From: UBA8401 sp041665525
GTDB taxonomy: Bacteria > Bacteroidota > Ignavibacteria > UBA10030 > UBA8401
Direction: 5' to 3'
Length of the DNA: 64,000 nucleotides
Assembly (NCBI GenBank): GCA_041665525.1
Contig: JBAYIS010000001.1
Span: 124,001 to 188,000, forward strand
Part shown: piece after piece, positions 1 through 8,332 of the stretch
How the letters are laid out: each line of letters begins with the position of its first letter
Numbering within the stretch: the first letter of the stretch is position 1
Notes under the pieces: model-generated
Seen by the model: only the letters and a program-made list of their open reading frames with translations
Told to the model about the DNA's origin: nothing
The model's database searches: none
Position numbers and translations under genes: made by a program

Positions 1-2
1 AT

Positions 3-914
3 GCATGGTCTTCGTGCCAGAGATTGATTGAAGATGCCTATGCATTTATTGATCTCGCCGAAGAGACCGGCGATGAATCGCTTCAACAAGAGATCGATTC
101 CGAATTCCGGAAGATCTCCAATGCTCTGGCAGATATGGAATTCCGCAATATGCTGAGCGGCACCGATGACAAACGGAACGCAATCCTAACGGTACATTCC
201 GGCGCCGGTGGAACGGAATCCCAGGACTGGGCGGAGATGCTGCTGAGGATGTATTCCCGATGGTGTGAAAAGAACGGATTCAAGATCTCGCTGGCAGAGC
301 GTCAAGACGGAGATGGTGCGGGGATAAAGAGCGCAACGATTGAAGTCTCCGGCGATTATGCATTCGGTTATTTGAAAGCAGAGATCGGTGTACATCGACT
401 CGTCCGAATCTCACCCTTCGATGCCAATAAGCGACGACACACATCGTTTGCCTCGGTGTTCGTCTATCCGGAAATTGAGGATGACGTGGAGATTGAGATC
501 AATCCAGCCGACATTGAGATGGATACCTACCGCGCCGGCGGTAAAGGGGGACAGAATGTGAATAAGGTGGAAACCGCCGTGCGGCTCCGGCATCTTCCCA
601 GCGGTGTGGTTGTAGCATGCCAGGAAGAGCGGTCGCAGTTCCAAAACCGCGAACGCGCTATGAAGATGCTGAAGTCCCGGCTGTATCAGATCCGCAAAGA
701 GGAAGAGGAAGCGCGTCTTGCGGCGATCGAAGGGACCAAGAAAAAAATCGAATGGGGAAGTCAGATTCGATCGTATGTCTTCCATCCGTATAATATGGTG
801 AAGGACCACCGGACGGAATTCGAGACCAGCGATACACAGGGTGTGATGGACGGCGACATAGATAAGTTCATCAAAGCATATTTAATGCAATCCAGCAATC
901 AAAAGGCCGCATAA
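3..914 (+). CDS. prfB: Peptide chain release factor 2 (5' end missing)
   Basis: RF2 recognises UGA/UAA stop codons and triggers peptide release on the ribosome. The frame is open to the left edge, so the true start lies outside the window and about 75-80 N-terminal residues are missing; the TTG at 24 is internal, not a start. The visible part runs from the coiled-coil domain into the PCRF domain and the catalytic domain with the GGQ motif in RAGGKGGQNVNK. 'SGAGGTESQDWAEMLLRMY' is typical of RF2. Many prfB genes carry a programmed +1 frameshift near codon 26; if present here it is off-window. lolC-like follows after 1 nt, which suggests co-transcription. Confidence 0.96.
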   Translation, partial: AWSSCQRLIEDAYAFIDLAEETGDESLQQEIDSEFRKISNALADMEFRNMLSGTDDKRNAILTVHSGAGGTESQDWAEMLLRMYSRWCEKNGFKISLAERQDGDGAGIKSATIEVSGDYAFGYLKAEIGVHRLVRISPFDANKRRHTSFASVFVYPEIEDDVEIEINPADIEMDTYRAGGKGGQNVNKVETAVRLRHLPSGVVVACQEERSQFQNRERAMKMLKSRLYQIRKEEEEARLAAIEGTKKKIEWGSQIRSYVFHPYNMVKDHRTEFETSDTQGVMDGDIDKFIKAYLMQSSNQKAA

Positions 915-915
915 T

Positions 916-2145
916 ATGGCATTCACGTCATTCGTTGCGCGCCGATTTCTTCAATACCAAAAATCTTCCCGGTCGCAGAATTTCATTTCCTTCATCACAC
1001 TTATTGCAGTCACCGGCGTTGCACTCGGAGTGGCATCGCTCATTATTGCTCTGACAATCCTCGGAGGGTTTGAAAAAGAACTGAAAGAAAAAGTCACCGG
1101 ATTCACCACGCACATCCAGGTGACGACATTCACGAATCAGCCGATACGCTATTACAACCACATCGAGACCAAGCTGCGGAAAGAATTCCCTCAGATTCAT
1201 ACGGTCTCCGCATTCATTGCAAAAGAGGGGATGGTCAATTTTGGTGAGTCCACCGAAGGTGTCATCATCAAAGGATTGGAAAATGTTTCTGGAGAAAACG
1301 GGATTCGTCAGTATCTGACTGATGGAACGGTCGATTTCAGCAAAATCTCGGACGGACTCTACGGTTGCGTTGTTGGAAAGAAATTGCTCACTACGATTGG
1401 CGCCAATCTTCATGATACTGTTCTCGTGTTCGGACTACAGGGCCATTTACAGACCTCGCTTGCTCCGAACATCATGGCGTTTGTTGTGAATGGAATTTAC
1501 GAATCGGGTATGTCCGAGTACGACGATATTTATTTCTTTACAGATATCCCGGCGGTTCAGGAATTAATAAACTATGACCGGGCAGTTTCCGGATTCGAAA
1601 TACTGCTGACGGATGTGGAGCAGGCGGATTCAACGTCTAAACAGATTATGGAAGTGCTGGGTTATCCTTTCAATGCACGGACACTCTACCAGCTTTACCG
1701 CAATCTGTTTACATGGATTGAACTGCAAAAGGAGCCGATTCCGTTGATCTTAGGATTGATCATCGCCGTTGCGGCAGTGAATATTATCGGTACTCTATTG
1801 ATGCTAGTGTTGGAAAAACGCAAACAGGTTGGTGTACTGAGATCCCTCGGTGCTTCAGCAGCATCCATCCAAAGGATTTTTCTGATCAAGGGGACGATCA
1901 TTGCGGTGGCGGGGACTTTCATAGGAAATGTTCTGGGATTTTTGGTCTGTTGGACCCAACAACAATATCATTTCTTTTCTCTGCCGTCCACAATCTACTT
2001 TATGAAGACTGTTCCAATCTATTTCCGTATGGAGAACTTCGTCATAGTTTCAGCAATTAGTATAACGCTGTGTGTTTCCGCATCATATTTACCCGCACGG
2101 TTGGCTTCAAAGTTAGATCCCATCAAAGCGATTAGGCTGGGTTGA
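916..2145 (+). CDS. LolC/LolE-family lipoprotein-releasing ABC permease (first copy)
   Basis: Membrane subunit of the exporter that extracts outer-membrane lipoproteins from the inner membrane. 409 aa. The N-terminal helix (GVALGVASLIIALTILGGF) is followed by a large periplasmic MacB-PCD-like domain (about residues 50-260) and a C-terminal FtsX domain with three more helices, including the segment ending in EKRKQVGVLRSLGAS. The four-helix layout is usual for LolC/E. It starts 1 nt after prfB and its TGA overlaps the next ATG (TGATG). A paralogous permease and the matching ATPase follow, so the set is lolC-lolE-lolD-like; which permease is LolC and which LolE cannot be told from sequence alone. 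Confidence 0.9.
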   Translation: MAFTSFVARRFLQYQKSSRSQNFISFITLIAVTGVALGVASLIIALTILGGFEKELKEKVTGFTTHIQVTTFTNQPIRYYNHIETKLRKEFPQIHTVSAFIAKEGMVNFGESTEGVIIKGLENVSGENGIRQYLTDGTVDFSKISDGLYGCVVGKKLLTTIGANLHDTVLVFGLQGHLQTSLAPNIMAFVVNGIYESGMSEYDDIYFFTDIPAVQELINYDRAVSGFEILLTDVEQADSTSKQIMEVLGYPFNARTLYQLYRNLFTWIELQKEPIPLILGLIIAVAAVNIIGTLLMLVLEKRKQVGVLRSLGASAASIQRIFLIKGTIIAVAGTFIGNVLGFLVCWTQQQYHFFSLPSTIYFMKTVPIYFRMENFVIVSAISITLCVSASYLPARLASKLDPIKAIRLG

Positions 2146-3365
2146 TGAGATACACCTGGTTCATAGCGAAAAGGTATTTGTTGGCAAAAAAAGAGGCCGG
2201 TTTCATCACAGTCATCTCAATGATCTCGATTCTTGGAGTGACGATTGGTGTAGCGGCGCTTATCGTCGTTCTTTCTGTCTTCAATGGATTCAATGGTCTG
2301 GTAACGAATATTCTCGTCGGATTCGATCCGCATGTACGAATTCAAGTTCCGAGAGCGATGGATTCCGCCGGTGTTGAGTCCATCAATGATTTTGTCCGAT
2401 CCCATTCCGATGTTGCGGCATATTCGTCATTCGTATCCGGGAAGGGAATGTTGATCTCTAGAAGTACGGCAAAGGTGATCTTAATTCGTGGACTTGAAAC
2501 CGAAGCGCTTTCCACTGTCTCCGGTGTCGCACAAAGTATAATCATCGGTGATGCCAATTTCACGATGGGTATACCGGAGATCGTTGTCGGATACAGCCTG
2601 GCAGATAAACTAGGGATTGGACTTGACGATACCTTGTATGTTGTGACCTCAGCAGGTGTTCAGGATGTTCTAACCGGTTTTGCAGTACCACAATTATTTG
2701 CATTACGGGTGATCGGAATCTATGAAGCAAAAAATAAGGATTACGATGGACTGTATGCTTTCACGTCATTGAATACTGCACAGCAATTATTTTCAACATC
2801 GTCATTCTATGGCTACGATCTGCGGTTACGATCGATCGATGACTCCGAAGACTTTGTTACTGAACTGAACTCCAGATTTGGTGATAGAATCACTGCTCAA
2901 ACGTGGTTTGATCTGCATAAAGACCTTTATTCCGTTATGCAAGTAGAACGATGGAGCGCATTCATTATTTTAACGCTAATTATTTCGGTTGCTTCATTCA
3001 ATTTACTCGGATCGCTAACGATGACTGTCATTGAAAAGACACGCGATATCGGAATTCTGAAAGCGATGGGAGCAACTCAGAACGATATCTTGACAATTTT
3101 TCGATTGGAAGGTTTGATAGTCGGAGTTGTCGGATCAATGTTGGGACTCGGTCTCGGTTCATTAATCTGCTGGATGCAGATAGAATTTCAATTGTTTGCG
3201 CTTGATTCCACAGTTTACATTATCCCTGCTATTCCGATCGAGATGAGAGCCATGGATTTGATCCTTGTACCGCTCTCCGCATTATTGTTATGTTCAATGG
3301 CTGCATATTATCCCGCAAAACGGGCGGCCTTATTGCAGCCTTCAGACGCAGTCCGTTGGGAGTAA
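2145..3365 (+). CDS. LolC/LolE-family lipoprotein-releasing ABC permease (second copy)
   Basis: Paralogue of the preceding permease, 406 aa, presumably its heterodimer partner in a LolCDE complex. The ATG at 2145 overlaps the upstream TGA by one base; a TTG one codon earlier is possible but the coupled ATG is preferred. The N-terminal helix (ILGVTIGVAALIVVLSVFNG), periplasmic domain and C-terminal FtsX domain (EKTRDIGILKAMGATQ followed by two helices) are all present. The ATPase gene begins 2 nt after the stop, consistent with one translationally coupled unit. Some genomes make do with a single homodimeric LolF; having two distinct permeases points to the heterodimeric type. Confidence 0.9.
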   Translation: MRYTWFIAKRYLLAKKEAGFITVISMISILGVTIGVAALIVVLSVFNGFNGLVTNILVGFDPHVRIQVPRAMDSAGVESINDFVRSHSDVAAYSSFVSGKGMLISRSTAKVILIRGLETEALSTVSGVAQSIIIGDANFTMGIPEIVVGYSLADKLGIGLDDTLYVVTSAGVQDVLTGFAVPQLFALRVIGIYEAKNKDYDGLYAFTSLNTAQQLFSTSSFYGYDLRLRSIDDSEDFVTELNSRFGDRITAQTWFDLHKDLYSVMQVERWSAFIILTLIISVASFNLLGSLTMTVIEKTRDIGILKAMGATQNDILTIFRLEGLIVGVVGSMLGLGLGSLICWMQIEFQLFALDSTVYIIPAIPIEMRAMDLILVPLSALLLCSMAAYYPAKRAALLQPSDAVRWE

Positions 3366-3367
3366 TC

Positions 3368-4036
3368 ATGATCTTAGAAGCAATTAATATCAAAAAACGT
3401 TACCTCACTGGCCCTTCAAATTATTTGGAAGTGTTAAAAGGAATATCTCTGTCATTTGAACAGGGAGAGATCGTGGCAATCGTCGGACAATCAGGCGCCG
3501 GAAAAAGCACATTGGTTCACTTGCTGGGTTTATTGGATAAGCCGACTGAAGGAGAAATATTTTTTGACGGTATGAATATCACAAAATATACTGATGAGCA
3601 ATTGTCCCAAGAGCGTAATACGAATATCGGATTCGTTTTTCAATTCCACCATTTGCTCCCAGAATTTACTGCACTCGAAAATGTTCTGATGCCGGCATAT
3701 ATAGCCGGCCATTCAGGGACTGATCAGATCGAAATCGCAAAAGCGCTGCTTTTTGACGTCGGGATGTCGGACAGAGGCCATCATAAACCGAGCGAACTTT
3801 CCGGAGGGGAGCAACAGCGGGTAGCAGTTGCACGCTCATTGATGAATTCACCTAAGATCGTATTTGCCGATGAACCTTCAGGAAACCTGGATCTTGAGAA
3901 TGCTGAAAAACTGCATAATTTACTTTTTGACCTTCGAGAAAAAAGGAACCAGACCTTCGTTATAGTCACACACAACAAGGAATTAGCTAACCGAGCCGAT
4001 CGCATCATTACCTTGTCCAACGGTGTAATAGTTTAA
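3368..4036 (+). CDS. lolD: Lipoprotein-releasing system ATP-binding protein LolD
   Basis: ATPase of the LolCDE exporter, 222 aa, the usual length. Walker A is GQSGAGKST, the ABC signature LSGGEQQRVAVARSL, Walker B IVFADEP and the D-loop SGNLD; a Q-loop (FVFQFHHLLPEF) is visible. The frame is open further upstream, but those codons lie inside the permease gene; the ATG at 3368, 2 nt after the permease stop, gives the canonical MILEAINIKKRY start. The MacB/LolD/FtsE subfamily is indicated by the HHLLPEFTALENV segment. It is the last gene of the prfB-lol group, and the groES promoter follows directly. Confidence 0.93.
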   Translation: MILEAINIKKRYLTGPSNYLEVLKGISLSFEQGEIVAIVGQSGAGKSTLVHLLGLLDKPTEGEIFFDGMNITKYTDEQLSQERNTNIGFVFQFHHLLPEFTALENVLMPAYIAGHSGTDQIEIAKALLFDVGMSDRGHHKPSELSGGEQQRVAVARSLMNSPKIVFADEPSGNLDLENAEKLHNLLFDLREKRNQTFVIVTHNKELANRADRIITLSNGVIV

Positions 4037-4057
4037 CTATTGAATAGTTGAATATTC

Positions 4058-4086
4058 TTGACATCTTACCATTTTGTCGCTATATT
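4058..4086 (+). promoter_or_regulatory. Sigma-70-type promoter of groESL
   Basis: TTGACA (4058-4063), a 17-nt spacer and TATATT (4081-4086) form a near-consensus vegetative promoter. The predicted start falls inside the CIRCE element, about 70 nt before groES. A plain -35/-10 promoter here, rather than the Bacteroidia type, is one clue to the lineage. Confidence 0.85.
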
Positions 4087-4111
4087 AGCACTCAATCAAA
4101 GAGAGTGCTAA
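4085..4111. promoter_or_regulatory. CIRCE operator (HrcA binding site)
   Basis: A perfect consensus inverted repeat: TTAGCACTC (4085-4093), a 9-nt spacer, GAGTGCTAA (4103-4111). It overlaps the -10 box by two bases and covers the transcription start of groESL, where the HrcA repressor blocks initiation at normal temperature. HrcA itself is not in the window. Confidence 0.97.
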
Positions 4112-4164
4112 AGAAACAACGATACCATAACCTGCACTAAATCAACATGTTATAAGGAGGATCT

Positions 4165-4455
4165 ATGAAAATTCATCCATTATCAGATCGTATTGTAGTA
4201 AAACCTGCTGAAGCAGAGGAAAAGACCAAGGGCGGTCTTTATCTTCCGGACACAGCAAAAGAAAAACCAGTGTGGGGAGAAGTGATTGCGGCAGGACCGG
4301 GAAAGACCACGGAAGACGGGAAAAAAATTCCTATGGAAGTGAAAGTGGGAGATAAAGTGCTGTATGGAAAATATTCCGGTACGGAAGTGACCGTTGACGG
4401 ACTGGAAGTCCTCATTATGCGTGAAAGCGACATTTTCGCGATCATGCCGAAATAA
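4165..4455 (+). CDS. groES: Co-chaperonin GroES
   Basis: 10-kDa lid of the GroEL chamber, 96 aa, cytoplasmic, heptameric. The N terminus MKIHPLSDRIVVKPAE, the mobile loop (EEKTKGGLYLPDTAKEKP) and the roof and C-terminal segment (GDKVLYGKYSGTEV) are canonical. A strong ribosome binding site (AAGGAGG, about 4154-4160) precedes the ATG. It is the first gene of the CIRCE-controlled operon, 38 nt before groEL. Confidence 0.98.
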   Translation: MKIHPLSDRIVVKPAEAEEKTKGGLYLPDTAKEKPVWGEVIAAGPGKTTEDGKKIPMEVKVGDKVLYGKYSGTEVTVDGLEVLIMRESDIFAIMPK

Positions 4456-4493
4456 CTATTAGACATTGAAAACTACATCAAGGAGAAACTACT

Positions 4494-6128
4494 ATGGGTG
4501 CAAAAATAATTACGTTTGATTTTGATGCGCGTGCCGGTTTAAAGCGCGGCGTCGATCAACTTGCCAATGCGGTAAAAGTAACGCTCGGTCCGAAGGGCCG
4601 TAATGTCGTTATCGATAAGAAATTCGGTGCACCGACCGTCACCAAGGACGGCGTAACCGTTGCAAAAGAGATTGAATTGGAAGATGCAATTGAGAACATG
4701 GGAGCACAGATGGTTCGTGAAGTTGCTTCCAGAACATCGGATGTTGCCGGTGATGGAACAACAACTGCAACAGTTCTTGCACAGGCGATTGTCCGTGAAG
4801 GATTGAAGAACGTAACAGCCGGTGCAAATCCGATGGATCTGAAGCGCGGAATTGATCTTGCTGTTACAAAAGTAATTGAGCGTCTTAAATCCATGAGCAA
4901 ACCAGTCAATGGAAAGAAAGAGATCGCACAGGTCGGTACCATTTCTGCTAACAACGATCCGACGATCGGGAATCTGATTGCAGACGCTATGGAAAAGGTC
5001 GGCAAAGACGGAGTTATCACAGTAGAAGAAGCAAAAGGAACTGAAACAACGGTGGACGTAGTGGAAGGTATGCAGTTCGACCGTGGTTATCTCTCGCCGT
5101 ACTTCGTGACCAATGCCGATACAATGGAAGCTGAACTTGAGAATCCTTACATCCTGATTCATGACAAGAAGATTAGCGCAATGAAGGATCTTCTGCCGAT
5201 TTTAGAAAAAATGGCACAATCCGGCCGTTCGATCCTTATCATCGCAGAAGAAGTGGAAGGGGAAGCGCTTGCAACATTAGTCGTTAACAAATTGCGCGGC
5301 ACGCTGCGTGTAGTGACAGTAAAGGCTCCGGGATTCGGTGATCGCCGCAAAGCAATGCTGGAAGACATCGCAATTCTGACCGGTGCACAGGTCATCTCGG
5401 AAGAAAAAGGATACAAATTAGAAAATGCGACACTTGCATATCTTGGCACTGCAAAAAAAGTAGTTGTTGATAAGGACAACACGACGATCGTTGAAGGTGC
5501 TGGAACAAAAGAAGATATCAAAAAACGCATTGCTGAGATTAAATCACAGGTTGAGAAAACAACCTCGGACTACGACAAAGAGAAATTGCAGGAACGTCTT
5601 GCAAAACTTTCCGGCGGTGTTGCAGTGTTGAAGATCGGTGCATCCACCGAAGTGGAAATGAAGGAAAAGAAGGCCCGTGTGGAAGATGCTCTGCATGCTA
5701 CCCGTGCAGCCGTAGAAGAAGGTATCGTTCCCGGAGGCGGAGTTGCATTGCTTCGCGCCATTGATGCCCTCACCGAAGTGAAGACCGAAAATGCTGATCA
5801 GGCAACCGGTGTTCAGATTCTTCGCAGATCACTGGAAGAACCTCTGCGACAGATTGTTGCCAATGCCGGACTCGACGGTTCAGTCGTCGTGGATAAAGTG
5901 AAGAACGGTAAAGACGATTTCGGCTTTAACGCTCTTACGGAGAAGTACGAAAACCTCATTCAGGCCGGTGTTATCGATCCAACCAAGGTGAGCCGTGTGG
6001 CGGTGGAAAATGCTGCGAGTGTTGCAGCATTGCTCCTCACAACGGAAGCAACCATCGTGGAAAAACCTGAAGAGAAAAAAGCAGCTCCCGCAATGCCTCC
6101 GGGCGGCGGAATGGGTGATATGTATTAA
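4494..6128 (+). CDS. groEL: Chaperonin GroEL
   Basis: 60-kDa chaperonin, 544 aa, which folds proteins in an ATP-driven double ring with GroES. Visible are the equatorial ATP site (VTLGPKGRNVV and VAGDGTTTATVLAQ), the apical domain (EGMQFDRGYLSPYFVTN) and the C-terminal tail ending in a short Gly/Met run (GGGMGDMY). All family landmarks are intact. An AAGGAG site precedes the ATG. Expression is expected to follow heat stress through the CIRCE site upstream of groES, and a strong terminator lies just downstream. Confidence 0.98.
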   Translation: MGAKIITFDFDARAGLKRGVDQLANAVKVTLGPKGRNVVIDKKFGAPTVTKDGVTVAKEIELEDAIENMGAQMVREVASRTSDVAGDGTTTATVLAQAIVREGLKNVTAGANPMDLKRGIDLAVTKVIERLKSMSKPVNGKKEIAQVGTISANNDPTIGNLIADAMEKVGKDGVITVEEAKGTETTVDVVEGMQFDRGYLSPYFVTNADTMEAELENPYILIHDKKISAMKDLLPILEKMAQSGRSILIIAEEVEGEALATLVVNKLRGTLRVVTVKAPGFGDRRKAMLEDIAILTGAQVISEEKGYKLENATLAYLGTAKKVVVDKDNTTIVEGAGTKEDIKKRIAEIKSQVEKTTSDYDKEKLQERLAKLSGGVAVLKIGASTEVEMKEKKARVEDALHATRAAVEEGIVPGGGVALLRAIDALTEVKTENADQATGVQILRRSLEEPLRQIVANAGLDGSVVVDKVKNGKDDFGFNALTEKYENLIQAGVIDPTKVSRVAVENAASVAALLLTTEATIVEKPEEKKAAPAMPPGGGMGDMY

Positions 6129-6182
6129 TTATCCCCTTACCGTTGGACATGGAGCAATACCCTGGCTCGGTTCAGTTGCAGC

Positions 6183-6217
6183 AACCCTCAGTCAAAGTCC
6201 TTGGCTGAGGGTTTTTT
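6183..6217 (+). terminator. Rho-independent terminator of groESL
   Basis: AACCCTCAG pairs with CTGAGGGTT; a U-G wobble and CAA/TTG extend this to a 13-bp stem closed by a 5-nt loop, followed by six T. It ends about 55 nt after groEL and 37 nt before the peptidase gene. Confidence 0.9.
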
Positions 6218-6254
6218 ATTTTCTATATTTCAGAAAGATGAAAGGAATCGACTG

Positions 6255-7451
6255 ATGTCATTTCAGGACCAACTTGGACAGATCCAACAAAAGCTTTCAG
6301 AGTATCAATTGGACGGATGGCTTATCTATAATTTCCGCGGTTGCAATCCGTTTGCGACAAAAATATTGGAAATGACCGCAGGAAAACTCTCTTCACGGCG
6401 ATATTTCTATTATATTCCCGCCTCAGGTGTTCCGCAAAAACTAGTGCACAGTATCGAACAATATGACCTGGACCACTTGCCGGGTGACAAAACAATCTAC
6501 AATACATGGAAATCTCTGCATGACGGCGTAAAAAAAATTCTTACCGGCGTGAATACCGTCTGTATGGAATATTCTCCGAACAATGATATACCGTATCTTT
6601 CCAAGGTCGATGCCGGAACAGTGGAATTCATCCGTTCTTTCAATGTGAATATCATCTCGTCGGGGGATATCGTGCAATATTTTGAAGCACGCTGGACTGA
6701 TGAGCAATATGCCGAGGCACAGGATACGGCAAACATTCTTTTGCGGACAGTCGATAAAGCGTTCTCATTTATCGGGGACCGCCTGCGCAACGGAACCACG
6801 GTGACGGAATATGACGTGCAAAGACTGATCATGGATGAATTTGACAGAAACAATCTTACTACATATGCTCCTGCGAATTGTTCGGTGAACGGGAATGGTG
6901 CCAATCCTCATTATGATCCCAGTGCCGAACAAAGTGCAGCAATAAAAAAGGGAGATTATATACTAATCGATTGGTGGGCGAAAAAGAAAAAGCCGGCGGC
7001 TGTCTATGCAGATTTCACATGGGTCGGATTTGCAGGGGAGGAAATTCCCAAAAAGTATCAGGAAGTGTTTGATATCGTTAAGGGATCCAGGGATGCAGCA
7101 GTCGAATATTTGGTAAAGGAAATGAAGGCAGGTCGAAAGATTCGAGGATGTGATGTGGATGATGTGACGAGGAAATATATCGAGAAAAATGGATACGGAC
7201 AGTTTTTTGTTCACCGTACAGGTCATAATATCGGCGAAGAAGTACACGGTAATGGAGCGCATATTGATAATTTTGAGACAATGGATGTTCGGGAGATCAT
7301 TCCAGAAACCTGTTTTTCGATTGAACCTGGAATCTATCTCCCCGGCGAGTTCGGTATACGGCTGGAGATCGACGTCTATATCTCAAAGACCAAAGAGGTG
7401 ATTCTTCTTGGCGACACCTATCAAAAAGAAATTGTCAAAATTCAATGTTAA
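6255..7451 (+). CDS. M24-family Xaa-Pro peptidase
   Basis: Metallopeptidase of the aminopeptidase P/prolidase type, expected to cut Xaa-Pro bonds in peptides; 398 aa, no signal peptide, so cytoplasmic. After a creatinase-like N-terminal domain (about residues 1-160), the pita-bread domain carries all five metal ligands in order: Asp in ILIDWW, Asp in YADFTW, His in HRTGHNIG, Glu in FSIEPGIY and Glu in IRLEIDV. The ATG at 6255 is chosen because it follows an AAAGGA site; upstream codons of the same frame run through the groESL terminator. Exact substrate is unknown. Confidence 0.88.
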   Translation: MSFQDQLGQIQQKLSEYQLDGWLIYNFRGCNPFATKILEMTAGKLSSRRYFYYIPASGVPQKLVHSIEQYDLDHLPGDKTIYNTWKSLHDGVKKILTGVNTVCMEYSPNNDIPYLSKVDAGTVEFIRSFNVNIISSGDIVQYFEARWTDEQYAEAQDTANILLRTVDKAFSFIGDRLRNGTTVTEYDVQRLIMDEFDRNNLTTYAPANCSVNGNGANPHYDPSAEQSAAIKKGDYILIDWWAKKKKPAAVYADFTWVGFAGEEIPKKYQEVFDIVKGSRDAAVEYLVKEMKAGRKIRGCDVDDVTRKYIEKNGYGQFFVHRTGHNIGEEVHGNGAHIDNFETMDVREIIPETCFSIEPGIYLPGEFGIRLEIDVYISKTKEVILLGDTYQKEIVKIQC

Positions 7452-7502
7452 TGCATGTTTGGTGAGCTACTGTGAAGTGTTCACCGATAAAAGTATTATC
7501 CT

Positions 7503-8294
7503 ATGGAACTCGGATTGAAAAACAAAGTTGCACTCGTCGCCGCTTCCAGTCAGGGATTGGGCAAGGCGACTGCATTTTCGCTTGCACAAGAAGGTGCAAC
7601 ACTTGTTATTTGCTCCAGAAATAAAAAGGCACTTGCGAAAACGGCTGAAGAACTGCGGGACAAGACTGGCGCGAAAGTGGTTCCGATCGTTGCCGATGTT
7701 TCGCATCCCGAAGATATTGATTCTTTGGTCAGTTCGGTAATGAAAAAATTCGGCAGAATTGATATTCTTGTCAATAATGCCGGGGGACCTCCAAGCGGAA
7801 AAATCTCATCATTGCCGGATGCAGAATGGGAAAAGGGATTTAATTTAACACTGATGAGCATGGTTCGGTTGACTCGTGCCGTTCTTCCAATGATGGAACA
7901 GCAGCGATGGGGAAGAATTATCACCATCGTTTCGATCACGGCAAAACAGCCGATCGATGACTTGTTGATCTCATCCACACTCCGTCCCGGCATTCTGGGT
8001 ATCTCCAAAGTGCTTGCCAATCAATACGGTCGATTCAATATCACGGTCAATACTGTTTGTCCTGGCCACATCTTCACGCACTGCCAAGAAGAGTTATCGC
8101 AGTACCGTTCAAAAGAAAAGAATATTTCAATGGAACAATATCTGGAAGAGAGTGCATCGAACATTCCAACCGGCAGACTTGGGAAACCGGAGGAACTGGG
8201 AGACGTGATAGCATTTCTGGCGTCAGAAAAGGCCAGTTACATTAATGGGACGAACATTCTGGTGGATGGCGGACAGGCGAAAGGGATTCACTAA
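7503..8294 (+). CDS. SDR-family oxidoreductase-like protein lacking the YxxxK motif
   Basis: Short-chain dehydrogenase fold, 263 aa, resembling 3-oxoacyl-ACP reductase (FabG). The Rossmann Gly motif is modified (AASSQGLG at 13-20 instead of TGxxxGxG), NNAGG is intact (91-95), and a Ser fits the catalytic position (S144). At the place of the Tyr-xxx-Lys pair the sequence has Ser157 and Arg161 (SSTLR), so the usual proton relay is absent. A subgroup of 'FabG-like' SDRs with such substitutions is known; their activity is unclear. Reduction of an acyl or keto substrate therefore cannot be assumed. It lies 51 nt after the M24 peptidase and ends at a two-way terminator shared with argH. Confidence 0.82.
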   Translation: MELGLKNKVALVAASSQGLGKATAFSLAQEGATLVICSRNKKALAKTAEELRDKTGAKVVPIVADVSHPEDIDSLVSSVMKKFGRIDILVNNAGGPPSGKISSLPDAEWEKGFNLTLMSMVRLTRAVLPMMEQQRWGRIITIVSITAKQPIDDLLISSTLRPGILGISKVLANQYGRFNITVNTVCPGHIFTHCQEELSQYRSKEKNISMEQYLEESASNIPTGRLGKPEELGDVIAFLASEKASYINGTNILVDGGQAKGIH

Positions 8295-8298
8295 ATAA

Positions 8299-8322
8299 AA
8301 AACGGGATATGATCCCGTTTTA
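8299..8322. terminator. Two-way terminator between the SDR gene and argH
   Basis: AAAACGGGAT (8299-8308) pairs with ATCCCGTTTT (8312-8321) around a 3-nt loop. The A and T arms give a U-tract in either direction, which suits the convergent genes on both sides. Confidence 0.85.
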
Positions 8323-8332
8323 TTGTTATAAA

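Noticed and set aside
4035..4049. Palindrome AACTATT-g-AATAGTT at the lolD stop codon
   Set aside because: A one-base loop cannot form a hairpin and the site fits no known operator; chance is likely in AT-rich sequence.
4539..5162. Long open frame (207 codons) antisense to groEL, and similar ones antisense to prfB, lolC and the NHL gene
   Set aside because: Explained by the codon use of the strongly conserved sense genes; no ribosome sites or protein-like composition.
6129..6254. Upstream start of the Xaa-Pro peptidase near 6201
   Set aside because: That frame would run through the groESL terminator; the ATG at 6255 has its own ribosome site.
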